From Caulobacteraceae bacterium (GTDB lineage: Bacteria > Pseudomonadota > Alphaproteobacteria > Caulobacterales > Caulobacteraceae), in the NCBI GenBank assembly GCA_030446805.1, contig JAUJMO010000001.1, forward strand, positions 1,011,241 to 1,075,240: 64,000 nucleotides of DNA, read 5' to 3'. A program made the translations under genes and the position numbers. Positions 51,601 through 61,311 of the stretch are shown here, in pieces. Under the pieces are notes generated by a model. That model did no database searches. It was not told the DNA's origin and saw only the letters and a program-made list of their open reading frames with translations. Each line of letters begins with the position of its first letter. Within the stretch, counting starts at the first letter, position 1.

Positions 51601-52191
51601 TTATTCGCTGGAGCCGGTGAAATTTGTGCGCGCATTGCGGTTGATGGCCCAGCCTTCCTCGCTGGACCGCGTGTCGACGGGCCGCTCCTTGCCGTAGGAG
51701 ATGGTGGCGATCCGCTCCGGACGGAGACCCAGCTGGATCATCCGCTCACGAACGGCCTGCGCCCGGCGCGCGCCGAGGCCCAGGTTGTATTCTCGGGTGC
51801 CGCGCTCGTCGGCGTTGCCTTCCACCGTGACCAGCACGCCGGGATAGCGTTGCAGCCACTGGGCCTGGGCCTGGATGACGGAACCGGCCTCCTGCGTCAG
51901 CTCGTAGCTGTCCGTCGCGAAATAGATCCGCTCGGAGCCCGCCACGGCCACGAAGTCCTGACGGGAGCCCGGACCCGAAGCCGGAATGTTGGCCTGCGCG
52001 GCGCCGAAGGAAGGGTCGGCCGGCGCCGCGTTGATCGGCGACGCCCCCACCACGGTCCCGCCCGGCGCCGTTTCCGCCAGCGGCGGCGGCGTGCTGGCCG
52101 CCGTGGGCGGAGGTGCGCGGCGTGAGGCGCAGGCGCTGGAGCCGAGCGCGGCGGCGAGCGCGAGAACCAGTCCGATTTGCTGGGGATGCAT
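51601..52191 (-). CDS. pal: Peptidoglycan-associated lipoprotein Pal
   Basis: Pal anchors the outer membrane to peptidoglycan. The 196-residue precursor has a lipobox (SSAC) and an OmpA-like domain with IYFATDSYEL, VTVEGNADERGTREYN and LGARRAQAVRERM, which bind meso-diaminopimelate. Length and position between tolB and cpoB are as expected. Confidence 0.95.
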   Translation of the reverse strand: MHPQQIGLVLALAAALGSSACASRRAPPPTAASTPPPLAETAPGGTVVGASPINAAPADPSFGAAQANIPASGPGSRQDFVAVAGSERIYFATDSYELTQEAGSVIQAQAQWLQRYPGVLVTVEGNADERGTREYNLGLGARRAQAVRERMIQLGLRPERIATISYGKERPVDTRSSEEGWAINRNARTNFTGSSE

Positions 52192-52210
52192 TGACCTTGC
52201 TCCTTCTGGT

Positions 52211-53512
52211 CTAGTTCAGCATGGGCGACCACGCCGGGTCGGAGGCGCCGCCCGGAAAAGCGGCGGGTCGAAGATTGCGCCCGGAGACGTCCACGGAGAA
52301 GAGTCGGCTTTCCCCTCCGGGCCCGCTTTCGCGACTGAACATGATGACGCGGCCGTTGGGAGCCCAAGTCGGGCCCTCGTCGAGGTAGGAGGAGGTGAGC
52401 ATGCGCTCGCCGCTTCCGTCGGCGTTGATCACGCCGATGCCGAACTGTCCGCCGTTCTGCCGCGTAAAGGCGATCAACTCGCCGCGGGGCGCCCAGACCG
52501 GCGTCGAGTACCGCCCGCCGCTGGCCGCGATCGGCCGCTGGCCGGAGCCGTCGGCGTTCATGAGGTAGAGCCGCGGGGCGCCGCCCCGGTCGGAGTTGAA
52601 GGCGATCCGCCGTCCGTCGGGCGAGAAGGACGGCGAGGTGTCGATCCCGGGATCGCTGGTCAGGCGCGTGCTCTTGCGCGTCCGCAGGTCCATCACGAAG
52701 ACGTCGGAGTTGCCATTGCGCTCGGCGCTGAACGCCACCTGCTGGCCGTCCGGCGAGAAGCGCGGCGCATAGACCAGGCCCGGGAACTCGCCCAGCGTCT
52801 CCTGACGCGCCGTCTCGATGTTGAACAGGTACAGCCGCGAACGGCCGCCCTTGATCGCCATATAGACGATCTCCTGGCTGTTGGCGCTGAAGCGCGGCGA
52901 GGTGACGATGGCCGAGCCGTCCGTCAGATACTGCGGCGTGGCGCCGTCCTGGTCCATGATGGCCAGCCGTTTGACCCGGCGGTCGCGAGGTCCGGTCTCG
53001 GCCACGAACACGACGCGGGTGTCGAAATAGCCGGTGCGGGCGCCCGTAAGCCGCTGATACACCGCGTCGGCCACCTTGTGGGCCACCCGTCGCCAGTTGT
53101 CGGGCGTGGCGGTGAACTGCAGGGCGGTGAGCTGCTGGTTCAGCGCCGTGTCCCACAAGCGGAACTCCACCTGCAGTCGCCCGTCCGGCCCCACCACCGA
53201 GCGGCCCGCAACCAAGGCCTGGGCGCCGCCCGCCCTGAACTCGGCCAAAGGCGGCGTAGAGGCGACGTCTGCGGCGGGCAGGCCCGCGCTGTTCAGCGGT
53301 CGGAAATAGCCGGAGCGCTCCAGGTCGGCCGCGACCACCCGGGCGATGTCGGCGCCGTACGGCCCCGCACCGGCGAAGTTGGGCAGAGCGATGGGCAGGG
53401 GCTCGACGATCCCCTGGTTGACGTCGATGGCGACCTGCGCCTGCGGCGAGGTCGGCGCGAGCGGGACCGCGGCGATCGCCAGCGCACTCAAGAGAATCAG
53501 GCCGAACCGCAT
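52211..53512 (-). CDS. tolB: Tol-Pal translocation protein TolB
   Basis: TolB is a periplasmic beta-propeller that binds Pal and TolA. The 433-residue precursor starts with a signal peptide ([19 protein letters not shown]) and has an N-terminal domain followed by five propeller repeats with [19 protein letters not shown]- and [15 protein letters not shown]-type units. I chose the ATG at 53512 rather than a TTG two codons upstream. It is preceded by tolA (139-base gap) and followed by pal. Confidence 0.95.
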   Translation of the reverse strand: MRFGLILLSALAIAAVPLAPTSPQAQVAIDVNQGIVEPLPIALPNFAGAGPYGADIARVVAADLERSGYFRPLNSAGLPAADVASTPPLAEFRAGGAQALVAGRSVVGPDGRLQVEFRLWDTALNQQLTALQFTATPDNWRRVAHKVADAVYQRLTGARTGYFDTRVVFVAETGPRDRRVKRLAIMDQDGATPQYLTDGSAIVTSPRFSANSQEIVYMAIKGGRSRLYLFNIETARQETLGEFPGLVYAPRFSPDGQQVAFSAERNGNSDVFVMDLRTRKSTRLTSDPGIDTSPSFSPDGRRIAFNSDRGGAPRLYLMNADGSGQRPIAASGGRYSTPVWAPRGELIAFTRQNGGQFGIGVINADGSGERMLTSSYLDEGPTWAPNGRVIMFSRESGPGGESRLFSVDVSGRNLRPAAFPGGASDPAWSPMLN

Positions 53513-53656
53513 CGCCAATCCTAGCCGCCAGCACCCACAAGCGTCACCCTCGAAACAAGTCCGAGGGCCATCCCTTTGTTGAGGAGGAACGCGGCGGAAA
53601 ACAGGCCCTTAGGTAAACGAGAGCTTAATCGCCCCCCGACGGGCCCCGCCTGGTGC

Positions 53657-54502
53657 TCAGCCACAGGCTTGTTCGGCGTTGAAGCTGGGTTGGAAGTCGC
53701 CGTTCTGCAGTTCTTGGGGCAACCAGTCGTAGGGCGCGGCGGAGCGCACCGCGGCCAGCGCTCGTTCCTGGGCGGCGCGGACCACGCCGTCGTCGGACTG
53801 TCCCCCGATGAGTTCCGGCGCGCCCTGGATGCGCCCGCCGTTCAGGCGAAAGCGGACACGGACGTTGACGGCCAGCGCCCCGTCCGGTCCGCAGTTGGGT
53901 CGCCACAAGCGCTGGAGCCGCTGGCCCAATTCGGCGCGGGCCGCGGCCAGTTGGCCGGGCGTGGCTCCTGCAGGCTTGGCCGGACGGCGCGGCTGATTGC
54001 GGGCGAGCCGATCGCCCAGGGCGGACAGGTCGAGCGGCTCCTCGGCGGGGCGGGCAGGCGGCGATGGCGCGGGGCGGGGCGGTGTGGACCGAGGCGGGGC
54101 GGGCCGGGGCGGCGCCGGGCGCGGGGCGGGCGCGGGCGTTGTCGAACGTGGGGGGGCCGGGCGGGCCGGGGGCGCGCTCGGGCGAGGCGGAACCGGGCGT
54201 GGCGGAGCCGGGGCGGGTGGCGAAGGCTGGGGCGGCGCGGGACGGGGCGGCGGTTCTGCAGCCGGCGGCGATGGAGTTGGGGGCTCGAGAACAGGCTCGG
54301 CGGCGGGCTCGGAAGCGGACGGCTCCGGCGAGGGCTGGGCCGCGGTGGCGACTTCCGCGGCGCCCTCGGGCGGAGGCGGTATGAGCTTGACAGGTACGGG
54401 CGGAGGCGGCGGAGGCGGCGCGCGGTCGGGCCAGGCCACAAAGGCCGCCAGCAGGCCCCCGTGCAGCAGGGCGGAGGCGAGAAGCGCCGGGCCGCGGTTC
54501 AC
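53657..54502 (-). CDS. tolA: TolA-type energy transducer with a proline-rich linker
   Basis: TolA spans the periplasm from TolQR to TolB/Pal. This 281-residue protein has one N-terminal membrane helix (LLASALLHGGLLAAFVAW), then about 120 residues that are almost only Pro, Ala, Arg and Ser, and a C-terminal domain with a Cys pair (WRPNCGPDG ... NAEQACG) as in TolA domain III. The central domain is usually an Ala/Lys/Glu helix, so the Pro-rich TonB-like linker is unusual. GTG start at 54502. Its position between tolR and tolB supports the assignment. Confidence 0.85.
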   Translation of the reverse strand: MNRGPALLASALLHGGLLAAFVAWPDRAPPPPPPPVPVKLIPPPPEGAAEVATAAQPSPEPSASEPAAEPVLEPPTPSPPAAEPPPRPAPPQPSPPAPAPPRPVPPRPSAPPARPAPPRSTTPAPAPRPAPPRPAPPRSTPPRPAPSPPARPAEEPLDLSALGDRLARNQPRRPAKPAGATPGQLAAARAELGQRLQRLWRPNCGPDGALAVNVRVRFRLNGGRIQGAPELIGGQSDDGVVRAAQERALAAVRSAAPYDWLPQELQNGDFQPSFNAEQACG

Positions 54503-54503
54503 C

Positions 54504-54962
54504 TCACTCGTCCTCGGGCGCGGCCACATCCGTGATCAGGCCCACCGAGGACAGGCCCGCAGCCTGCAACCGGGCCATGACCTGGGCCACCCGTCCGTAC
54601 GGAGCGCGGCCGTCCGCCCGGACATTGACCGGCCGGTCGGGCGTGTTCTCGGCGATGGCGGCCAGACGCGTTGGGAGCGTCTCAAAGGGCGCGGGCTCCT
54701 CGCCCAGGAAGACGGCGCCGTCCGCCCGGATGCTGATCGTGAGCGGCTCCTCCTGCTCTTCCAGGGCGCCCGCCTCCGTTCGGGGTAGCTCGACAGGCAC
54801 GCCTACGGTCAGCAGAGGGGCGCTGACCATGAAGACGATCAGCAGAACCAGCATCACATCGACCAGGGGCGTGACGTTGATTTCGGACAAGGCGCCTCGC
54901 CGGCCGCGGCGACGACGCCGGCCGCGGCTGTGCGCAAAGGCGTCTGTGGAGGCCAGCGCCAT
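54504..54962 (-). CDS. tolR: Tol-Pal inner-membrane protein TolR (ExbD family)
   Basis: TolR works with TolQ as a proton-driven motor. The 152-residue protein has a cytoplasmic basic N-terminus, a single helix with the proton-binding Asp ([19 protein letters not shown]), and a periplasmic domain ending [10 protein letters not shown]. It starts one base before the tolQ stop and ends one base before the tolA start, so the three are co-translated. Confidence 0.95.
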   Translation of the reverse strand: MALASTDAFAHSRGRRRRRGRRGALSEINVTPLVDVMLVLLIVFMVSAPLLTVGVPVELPRTEAGALEEQEEPLTISIRADGAVFLGEEPAPFETLPTRLAAIAENTPDRPVNVRADGRAPYGRVAQVMARLQAAGLSSVGLITDVAAPEDE

Positions 54963-55676
54963 CTAGGCCGCCCTTTGCGGCTGGGCCAGCCGGCGGGCCA
55001 TGGCGGCGGTCAAGTCGTCGGCGAAGCCCTCCAGCCGGCCGGCGAACCGCCCCGCGTCCGTGCTGAACTTGTTGTAGGCGATATAGGCCGGAATGGCCGC
55101 GATCAGGCCGATGGCGGTCGCGAACAGGGCCTCGGCGATCGCGGGCGCCACCACGGTGAGGTTGGTGGATCGCTGCACGGCGATCTCCTGGAAGGCGTTC
55201 ATGATGCCCCACACCGTGCCGAACAACCCCACAAAGGGCGAGGCGGTGGCCACGATGGCCAGCGAGCCCAGCCCGTCCTCCACCCTCTGGCTTTCCCGCG
55301 CGATCACCCCGTCGAGGCCCCGATCGATACGCTGCATCATCAAGGCGCCTGCCGTCTCCCCGACCGGCCCATGGCTGCGCGTTTCCCGCCACTCGCGGAG
55401 GGCGACGACCAGCATGCGCGGCAGCGCGTGGCGGGGTTGATCGCCCGCCTTGGCCGCCACCTCCTCCAGGGAGCGTCCGGAGCCGACCTCGTCCTCGAAC
55501 GCGTTCGCCTGGCGGTTCAGCGCGGAGAAGCGGAGCAGCTTGTCCAGGATGATGGTCCAGGACCACAGGCTGGCGGCGGCCAGCCCGACCATGACCAGCT
55601 TGACCACCCAGTCCGCGCGCAGAAACAGCGAAACCGCGGAGAAGCTCTCGGCCGTAAGTGCGGGATCAGGCGCCAT
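54963..55676 (-). CDS. tolQ: Tol-Pal inner-membrane protein TolQ (MotA/ExbB family)
   Basis: TolQ is the multi-spanning stator of the Tol motor. The 237-residue protein has three membrane segments: near the N-terminus ([19 protein letters not shown]), then [19 protein letters not shown], and [20 protein letters not shown]. These match the family. It heads the tolQRAB-pal-cpoB set and lies 33 bases after ybgC. Confidence 0.96.
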   Translation of the reverse strand: MAPDPALTAESFSAVSLFLRADWVVKLVMVGLAAASLWSWTIILDKLLRFSALNRQANAFEDEVGSGRSLEEVAAKAGDQPRHALPRMLVVALREWRETRSHGPVGETAGALMMQRIDRGLDGVIARESQRVEDGLGSLAIVATASPFVGLFGTVWGIMNAFQEIAVQRSTNLTVVAPAIAEALFATAIGLIAAIPAYIAYNKFSTDAGRFAGRLEGFADDLTAAMARRLAQPQRAA

Positions 55677-55709
55677 GGGCCGGCTCCGTGAACGAATCAG
55701 AGGCCGAAA

Positions 55710-56171
55710 CTATGGCCTGTCGGGGCGGCCCCCGGCGAGGAGGAAAGGGCGCAGTTTGTCGACCAAACCCGTCGGCGGCCGCCGTGGCCGCCCGTCCGGG
55801 GTGATGCAGGCCGCCTCCACCATGGCCGACAGCAGCAAGTCCGCGCCCCGGATCACCGTCTGCCCGACCAACAGGCGCGCGCCGCGAAAGCTGTCGTAGG
55901 TGGTCCGAACGGTCAGGGCGTCGTCCACGCGCGCCGGCCGTCTGAAATCCAGCGTCATGCGGACCACCGCAAAGACAGCCGGGTCGGGGCGGTCCAGCAG
56001 CTCGGTATGGCTGACCGCCGCCAGACGCAGGAAGTCCGACCGCCCGCGTTCCAGATAGCGCAGGTAGTTGGCGTGATAGACCACACCCGTGAAGTCGGTG
56101 TCCTCGTAATAGACACGCACCGGCAACCGGTGCTCGCGGCCCTGGAAGACGCCGGAGGACGGATCGGTCAC
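55710..56171 (-). CDS. ybgC: Tol-Pal system acyl-CoA thioesterase YbgC
   Basis: The 153-residue hotdog thioesterase has the 4HBT motif VYYEDTDFTGVVYHANYLRY with the catalytic Asp and Tyr, and ERGRSDFLR. YbgC is associated with the Tol-Pal complex and acts on short acyl-CoA. It starts with GTG at 56171, one base after the ruvB stop, which links ruvCAB and tol-pal into one gene run. Confidence 0.93.
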   Translation of the reverse strand: MTDPSSGVFQGREHRLPVRVYYEDTDFTGVVYHANYLRYLERGRSDFLRLAAVSHTELLDRPDPAVFAVVRMTLDFRRPARVDDALTVRTTYDSFRGARLLVGQTVIRGADLLLSAMVEAACITPDGRPRRPPTGLVDKLRPFLLAGGRPDRP

Positions 56172-56172
56172 G

Positions 56173-57186
56173 TCAACCTTCGAACAGGCCGGGCTGGCCG
56201 GGCGGAGTCGTGGGCGGGGAAAGGCCCAGGTGGCCGTAGGCCTTGGGGCATGCGGTCCGCCCGCGAGGCGTGCGCTGGATGAAGCCCTGCTGCAGCAGAT
56301 AGGGCTCGATCACATCCTCGACGGCGTCGCGCGCCTCCGCCAGGGCGGCGGCCAGGGTCTCCATTCCGGCCGGACCGCCCGAATAGTTCTCGATCAAAAC
56401 TCCGAGGTAGCGCCGATCCATGGCGTCCAGCCCCGCTTCATCCACCTCAAGCCTGGCCAGCGAAGCCGCCGCGAGCTTTCGATCGACCGGCTCCCCGCCC
56501 GCGAAATCACGCACCCGGCGCAGCAGCCGGCCGGCGACCCGCGGCGTGCCCCGCGCCCGGGCGGCGATCTCCGCCGCACCGTCCCCCGTCAGCTCGACCC
56601 CGAGCTTGCGGGCGGCCTGGAGCAGCACCTGTCTAAGTTCGGCCGGGGTGTAGAACTCGAGGCGAAGCGGAATGCCGAAGCGGTCGCGGAGCGGGGTTGC
56701 CAAGAGGCCGGCCCGTGTGGTGGCGGCCACCAGGGTGAAGGGCGACAGGTCAATGCGCACCGAACGCGCCGAAGGTCCCTCCCCGATCATCAGGTCCAGA
56801 ACCTGGTCCTCCATCGCGGGATAGAGGATCTCCTCCACGATCGGCGCCAGCCGGTGGATTTCGTCGATGAACAGCACGTCTCGGGGTTCGAGATTGGTCA
56901 GGATGGCGGCCAGGTCTCCGGCCTTGGCCAGCACGGGCCCGGAGGTGGCCCGAAAGTTCACGCCCAGTTCGCGGGCGACAATCTGCGCCAAGGTGGTCTT
57001 GCCCAAGCCCGGAGGACCGAACAGCAGCACATGGTCCAGCGCCTCGCCCCGTCCCCGTGCGGCGTCGATGAAGACCTTGAGGTTCCCCTTGGCCTGGGCC
57101 TGGCCCACGAACTCGGCCAGGGTTTGGGGGCGCAGCGCCTTGTCCGCCTCCTGGGCCTGAGGCTCGCCCGAGATCAACCGGCTCAA
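56173..57186 (-). CDS. ruvB: Holliday junction branch-migration helicase RuvB
   Basis: RuvB is the AAA+ motor of the RuvABC complex. The 337-residue protein has Walker [16 protein letters not shown], Walker [11 protein letters not shown], the sensor AATTRAGLL and the C-terminal winged helix ending [14 protein letters not shown]. The TTG at 57186 is chosen because it overlaps the ruvA stop (TTGA) and gives the standard MSRLIS start. Confidence 0.96.
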   Translation of the reverse strand: MSRLISGEPQAQEADKALRPQTLAEFVGQAQAKGNLKVFIDAARGRGEALDHVLLFGPPGLGKTTLAQIVARELGVNFRATSGPVLAKAGDLAAILTNLEPRDVLFIDEIHRLAPIVEEILYPAMEDQVLDLMIGEGPSARSVRIDLSPFTLVAATTRAGLLATPLRDRFGIPLRLEFYTPAELRQVLLQAARKLGVELTGDGAAEIAARARGTPRVAGRLLRRVRDFAGGEPVDRKLAAASLARLEVDEAGLDAMDRRYLGVLIENYSGGPAGMETLAAALAEARDAVEDVIEPYLLQQGFIQRTPRGRTACPKAYGHLGLSPPTTPPGQPGLFEG

Positions 57187-57803
57187 CGCGCCAGCTCCTG
57201 CAGCGCAGCCTTGATCACCGCAGCCTCGGCCGCGTCCTCGCCCAGCCGCAGCACGGCCCCTTCCACGGCGCGGCGAGCCGCCGGTTCGGCTATGCCCAGG
57301 CCCAGCAGGGCGGCCGTGGCCTCGCCCGCAACGCTCGGCGCCGTTGGAGCATAGCCGGTTGCGGCCACCTGCGCGTGGAAGGCCGCCACCGTTTCCCCAC
57401 CCAGGGGCTTGTCTTTGAGTTCGACCACGATGCGCTGGGCGAGTTTGGGGCCGACCCCCTGCGCCCGGCCGACGGCCGCCTTGTCCTCGCGCGCGACGGC
57501 TTGGGCGAGGTCGCCGGGGGGCAACACGTCCAGCACCGACAAGGCGGCCTTGGGACCCACGCCCTGCACGGCGGTCAGGACCACGAAGGCCCGTCGCTCC
57601 TCGCGCGCCAGGAAGCCGTACAGGGTGGGGCCGCCGTCCTGCACCCAGCGGGTCTCGACATGAAGCAGCACCTCGTCGCCGGGCGCAGGCAAACGGGTCA
57701 GGGTGCGCGCGCCGCAGCGGACCACATAGCCGACCCCCGCCACGTCCACGAGCGCATCCTCCTCGCCCACCTCGGCGAGGACTCCCCGGAGGCGGCCGAT
57801 CAT
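57183..57803 (-). CDS. ruvA: Holliday junction DNA helicase subunit RuvA
   Basis: RuvA binds four-way junctions as a tetramer and loads RuvB. The 206-residue protein begins [20 protein letters not shown] (OB fold) and has the helix-hairpin-helix regions [17 protein letters not shown] and [19 protein letters not shown]-terminal domain with [19 protein letters not shown] contacts RuvB. It overlaps ruvC (ATGA) and ruvB. Confidence 0.96.
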   Translation of the reverse strand: MIGRLRGVLAEVGEEDALVDVAGVGYVVRCGARTLTRLPAPGDEVLLHVETRWVQDGGPTLYGFLAREERRAFVVLTAVQGVGPKAALSVLDVLPPGDLAQAVAREDKAAVGRAQGVGPKLAQRIVVELKDKPLGGETVAAFHAQVAATGYAPTAPSVAGEATAALLGLGIAEPAARRAVEGAVLRLGEDAAEAAVIKAALQELAR

Positions 57804-58294
57804 GCCGCCCGCCGGCTGGTGCGGCGGTGCGCGTGCGTGATGGCCACGGCCAGGGCGTCCGCCGCGTCGGCCGACACCTCGCCGCAGCCCGGCAGCAGCC
57901 GGCGCACCATGAAACCCACCTGCGCCTTCTCCGCGCGCCCGGTTCCGACCAGCGCCTTCTTGACCTCAGCGGGCGCGTATTCGGCAACGGGCAACCCGGC
58001 CTGCGCCGGAGCGATGAGGCTGGCCGCCCGCGCGTGCCCGAGTTTCAATGTAGAGGCGGCGTTGACGTTGACGAAGGTCTCCTCGACCGCGGCTTCGTGC
58101 GGCGCATGCGCGGCGATCACGGCCGCGACCCCCTCCAGCAAGGCGCAGAGCCGGTCGGCGAAGGCGGCCGCTTCAGGGGGCGCGATCACGCCGTGCGCGA
58201 TCCAGCTCAGGCGTGAGCCCTCCACGGCCACCACGCCCCAGCCCGTCCGGCGAAGACCGGGATCAAGCCCGATGATGCGAGTTGCGTTCGTCAT
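57800..58294 (-). CDS. ruvC: Crossover junction endodeoxyribonuclease RuvC
   Basis: RuvC resolves Holliday junctions. The 164-residue protein has the catalytic acidic residues in [15 protein letters not shown] (Asp11), [20 protein letters not shown] and [17 protein letters not shown] chose the ATG at 58294 because it begins [13 protein letters not shown]; upstream in-frame sequence to 58351 has no family signal. A LexA box encloses this start codon. It heads the ruvCAB-ybgC-tol run. Confidence 0.95.
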   Translation of the reverse strand: MTNATRIIGLDPGLRRTGWGVVAVEGSRLSWIAHGVIAPPEAAAFADRLCALLEGVAAVIAAHAPHEAAVEETFVNVNAASTLKLGHARAASLIAPAQAGLPVAEYAPAEVKKALVGTGRAEKAQVGFMVRRLLPGCGEVSADAADALAVAITHAHRRTSRRAA

Positions 58295-58300
58295 GTGTTC
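58286..58300 (-). promoter_or_regulatory. LexA (SOS) box overlapping the ruvC start codon
   Basis: On the coding strand it reads GAAC (58300-58297), seven bases that contain the ATG, then GAAC (58289-58286). This is an exact GTTC-N7-GTTC/GAAC-N7-GAAC alphaproteobacterial LexA site. Repressor bound here would cover the start codon. Confidence 0.75.
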
Positions 58301-58388
58301 CAGCCAGCATGACGGCCCGGGAGGGTTAAGGAAAGCTTGCGGCCGCGCCACGACGGGCTAACGTACCTGAGACAGCGGGGGCGTGAGC

Positions 58389-59795
58389 ATGAAACGGTTG
58401 GCATGGTTGGCCACGACGGTGGCGGTCGCGGGGGGTGCGGCCCAGGCCCAGGGACCCGGGCTCCGGCCGGACCAGGCGCGTTTCCGGGAACTCTACAAGG
58501 AGTTGGTGGAGATCAACACCACCCTGTCGCAGGGCAGCTGCACCCGGGCCGCGGAAGCCATGGGCGCGCGGCTGCGCGCGGCCGGGTACCCGGCCGCCCA
58601 CGTGCGCGTGCTGGCGCCCGCGGAGCGGCCCAAGGACGGCGCGCTTATTGCGGAGCTGAAGGGCTCGGACGCCAGCCTCAAGCCCATCCTGCTGCTGGCG
58701 CACATCGACGTGGTCGAGGCGAACCGGGCCGACTGGGAGCGCGATCCCTTCACCCTGGTCGAGGAGGGCGGCGTCTTCTACGCCCGGGGTGCCAGCGACG
58801 ACAAAGCCCAGGCCGCGGTCTGGGTGGACAGCCTGATCCGCTACCGGCAGGAGGGCTTCCGGCCGAAGCGCGGCATCAAGGTCGCGCTCACCTGCGGGGA
58901 AGAGACGGCGGACGTCTTCAACGGCGTGGAGCACCTGCTGAAGACCGAGCCCGACGCACTGGACGCCGCCTTTGCGCTGAACGAAGGCGCCGGAGGGCGC
59001 ATGGACGAGCAGGGCCGCCGAGTCGCGCTCAACATCCAGGCGGGCGAAAAGGTCTACCAGGATTTCACCCTGGAGATCACCAACCCGGGCGGCCACAGCT
59101 CCATGCCGCTGAAGGACAACGCCATCGTGCGCCTGTCCGCGGCGCTGGCGCGGCTGTCTCCGGACGCCTTCCCCGTGGCGCTGAACGCCACAACACGCAC
59201 GCACTTCGCCGAGATGGCCAAGCTCACGCCCGCCCACGCCGCCGACATGCGCGCGCTGTCCGCCCAGCGGACCGACCTGGCCGCAGCGGGCCGCGTGGCC
59301 GCGGCGGACAAGGCTTGGAATAGTATGATGCGCACCACCTGCGTGCCCACCCAGGTGAACGCCGGCCACGCGCCCAACGCCCTGCCGCAGCGCGCGACCG
59401 CCAACGTCAACTGCCGCATCCTGCCGGGCGTCCCTGTGGCCCAGGTGCAGGCCGAGCTGGCCCGGACCTTCGCCGACCCGGGCATCAAGATCACCGCGAT
59501 CGGCACGGCCGACCCCTCCACCCCGCCGCCGCTCGACGAGGCGATCCTGGGGCCGGTGCGCGCCGCCGCCGCCAAGCTCTGGCCCGGCGTGCCGGTCGTG
59601 CCTGTGATGGCCACCGGCGCCACCGACGGCCGTTTCACCAACGCGGCCGGCATCCCGACCTACGGCCTGACCGGCTTCTTCCACCCCCCGCAAGGCTCCA
59701 ACGCGCACGGCCTGAACGAGCGGATGCCCGTGCGCAGCCTTTATGAAGGCCGCGACTTCCTCCACCAGGTGGTCAAGGCCTACGCCTCGCGCTGA
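58389..59795 (+). CDS. M20-family metallopeptidase, exported
   Basis: The 468-residue precursor has a signal peptide (MKRLAWLATTVAVAGGAAQAQ) and the M20 dizinc sites: LLLAHIDVV with a catalytic Asp, ARGASDDKAQ with a bridging Asp, TCGEET with a catalytic Glu pair, and the C-terminal SNAHGLNERM His. A dimerisation domain lies in the middle (ITNPGGHSSMPLKDN). It hydrolyses peptides or acylated amino acids in the periplasm. I chose the ATG at 58389 because of its spacing to GGGGG; GTG at 58383 is close by. It diverges from ruvC. Confidence 0.9.
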   Translation: MKRLAWLATTVAVAGGAAQAQGPGLRPDQARFRELYKELVEINTTLSQGSCTRAAEAMGARLRAAGYPAAHVRVLAPAERPKDGALIAELKGSDASLKPILLLAHIDVVEANRADWERDPFTLVEEGGVFYARGASDDKAQAAVWVDSLIRYRQEGFRPKRGIKVALTCGEETADVFNGVEHLLKTEPDALDAAFALNEGAGGRMDEQGRRVALNIQAGEKVYQDFTLEITNPGGHSSMPLKDNAIVRLSAALARLSPDAFPVALNATTRTHFAEMAKLTPAHAADMRALSAQRTDLAAAGRVAAADKAWNSMMRTTCVPTQVNAGHAPNALPQRATANVNCRILPGVPVAQVQAELARTFADPGIKITAIGTADPSTPPPLDEAILGPVRAAAAKLWPGVPVVPVMATGATDGRFTNAAGIPTYGLTGFFHPPQGSNAHGLNERMPVRSLYEGRDFLHQVVKAYASR

Positions 59796-59797
59796 CC

Positions 59798-60571
59798 TCA
59801 GCTGGCCAGCTTGGCCATGTCCTCGTCGCTGACGTCGAGGCTGGAATAGACGCTCTGCACGTCGTCCTCGTCGTCCAACGCGTCGATCAGCTTCAGCACG
59901 GAGGCCGCGGTGTCCGCCGGGACGGGCGTGGGGACCTTGGGCCGCCAGACGATGCCCGTGGACTTGGGATCGCCAAGGATGGGGACCAGCGCCTCAACCA
60001 CGGAATTCAGGTCCTCGAATGCGGTGTAGATGGTGTGCCCAGGAGCGGGCTCGTAGATGTCGGGCTTGACCAGATCGGACTCGACGTCCTCGGCGCCGGC
60101 CTCGATCGCGGCCTCCATCACCGCGTCTTCGCTGCCGGCCTCGGCGGGATAGATGATCTGGCCCACCCGCTCCCACAGGAAGCTCACTGAACCTGTCTCG
60201 CCCAGCGCTCCACCGTGCTTGGTGAACAGGCTGCGCACATTGGAGGCGGCGCGGTTGCGGTTGTCGGTCAGCACCTCCACGATGAGACCCACCCCGCCGG
60301 GGCCGAAGCCTTCGTAGCGGATCTCTTCCATGGTGTCGGCCTCGCCGCCCGCGCCCTTCTTGATGGCGCGGTCGATGTTGTCCTTGGGCATGGACTCGGC
60401 CTTGGCGTTGTTCACCGCCAGGCGCAGGCGCGGGTTCATGGCCGGGTCGGGCATGCCCGACTTCGCCGCCACGGTGATGTCACGGCTGAGCTTGGAGAAC
60501 AGCTTGGAGCGCTGCGCATCGGCGCGCCCCTTTTTGTGCATGATGTTCTTGAACTTGGAATGGCCGGCCAT
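59798..60571 (-). CDS. YebC/PmpR family protein
   Basis: The 257-residue protein has the full family pattern: [20 protein letters not shown] at the N-terminus, [26 protein letters not shown] and the central [20 protein letters not shown]. YebC-type proteins act on transcription or, as shown for several members, rescue ribosomes stalled at proline-rich sequences. It converges with the M20 gene. It normally neighbours ruvC in related genomes, which it nearly does here. Confidence 0.94.
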   Translation of the reverse strand: MAGHSKFKNIMHKKGRADAQRSKLFSKLSRDITVAAKSGMPDPAMNPRLRLAVNNAKAESMPKDNIDRAIKKGAGGEADTMEEIRYEGFGPGGVGLIVEVLTDNRNRAASNVRSLFTKHGGALGETGSVSFLWERVGQIIYPAEAGSEDAVMEAAIEAGAEDVESDLVKPDIYEPAPGHTIYTAFEDLNSVVEALVPILGDPKSTGIVWRPKVPTPVPADTAASVLKLIDALDDEDDVQSVYSSLDVSDEDMAKLAS

Positions 60572-60689
60572 GGGGCTCTGGTTCTCGAAGGCTCTTAGGG
60601 AAGGACCTCGGCTATCTAGCGCGGACGGGGGCCGGGCGGAACCGGTCCGAGGCCGGGCTGTTCAACAGCCGAGCAGGACGGGAGACGTC

Positions 60690-60932
60690 ATGAACACTGA
60701 AGGAGTGGTCCATCCGGACGAGGAGCCCACGCAGCCCATCGTGAAGTGGTTTCCGCCGGGCGGCATGGCCAGGACGGCCCCCGCGGCCGCAGCGGGGATG
60801 GCGGCGCTGGTTCTGGGCGCCTTGGTGTACGCCGGCTTCTCACTGACGCGGGCGGCGCTGAACAGGGGGTTCGGACGGCCCCTGACGTTGGACAGGCTGG
60901 TGGTGCGCAAGCTCACCGTATTGGAGGACTAG
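60690..60932 (+). CDS. Small single-span membrane protein
   Basis: The 80-residue protein has a polar N-terminus (MNTEGVVHPDEEP), one hydrophobic segment (AAAAGMAALVLGALVYAGFSL) and a basic/aliphatic C-terminus. GGAGA lies five bases before the ATG at 60690. No family is recognised. It is the last gene before the decayed IS element and belongs to the yebC side of the boundary. Confidence 0.55.
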   Translation: MNTEGVVHPDEEPTQPIVKWFPPGGMARTAPAAAAGMAALVLGALVYAGFSLTRAALNRGFGRPLTLDRLVVRKLTVLED

Positions 60933-61007
60933 GTCCAATCGGGGATCGGCGCGTCTGAGTGCTGAATCAATACGCTTCGGGTCAGGTGATTCGGAGCAGG
61001 CGGTTGC

Positions 61008-61310
61008 CGATGAAGCGCTAAGAGCTGAGCGAGGCGCAGCGGTCTCGCATTGCGCCCATGCCGCCCGGCAAGGCCGGCGATCCCGGCCGGACGGGCGCGC
61101 GCAACCGATTGTGCGTCAACGGGGTTCTCTGGGGTTGCGCTCGCGCGCGCACTGGCGCGACCTGCCCGAGCGCTACGGTAGGTGGATGAGCGTCCACAAA
61201 CGCTTCACGCCCTGGGCCAAGGCCGACGCTTGGGAGCGGGTGTTTCAGGCGCTCACCGAGGATCGGGACAACCAGTATCGCGCGCCCTGTTATGTCGTCG
61301 CGCCTGGCCG
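61008..61310 (+). pseudogene. IS5-family transposase, decayed N-terminal part
   Basis: Read in two frames the sequence gives ELSEAQRSRIAPMPPGKAG, then RTGARNRLCVNGVLWG, then (after a frameshift near 61120-61130) RAHWRDLPERYGRWMSVHKR and WERVFQALTEDRDNQY. This is the N-terminal third of IS5-family transposases (DUF4096-type). The fourth codon is TAA where these proteins usually have Tyr. Similarity ends at about 61284, just before the luxI stop. The DDE residues and the rest are missing here. The C-terminal part of an IS5-type transposase lies beyond the lux genes at 63530-63665, on the same strand. Confidence 0.85.
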
Positions 61311-61311
61311 C

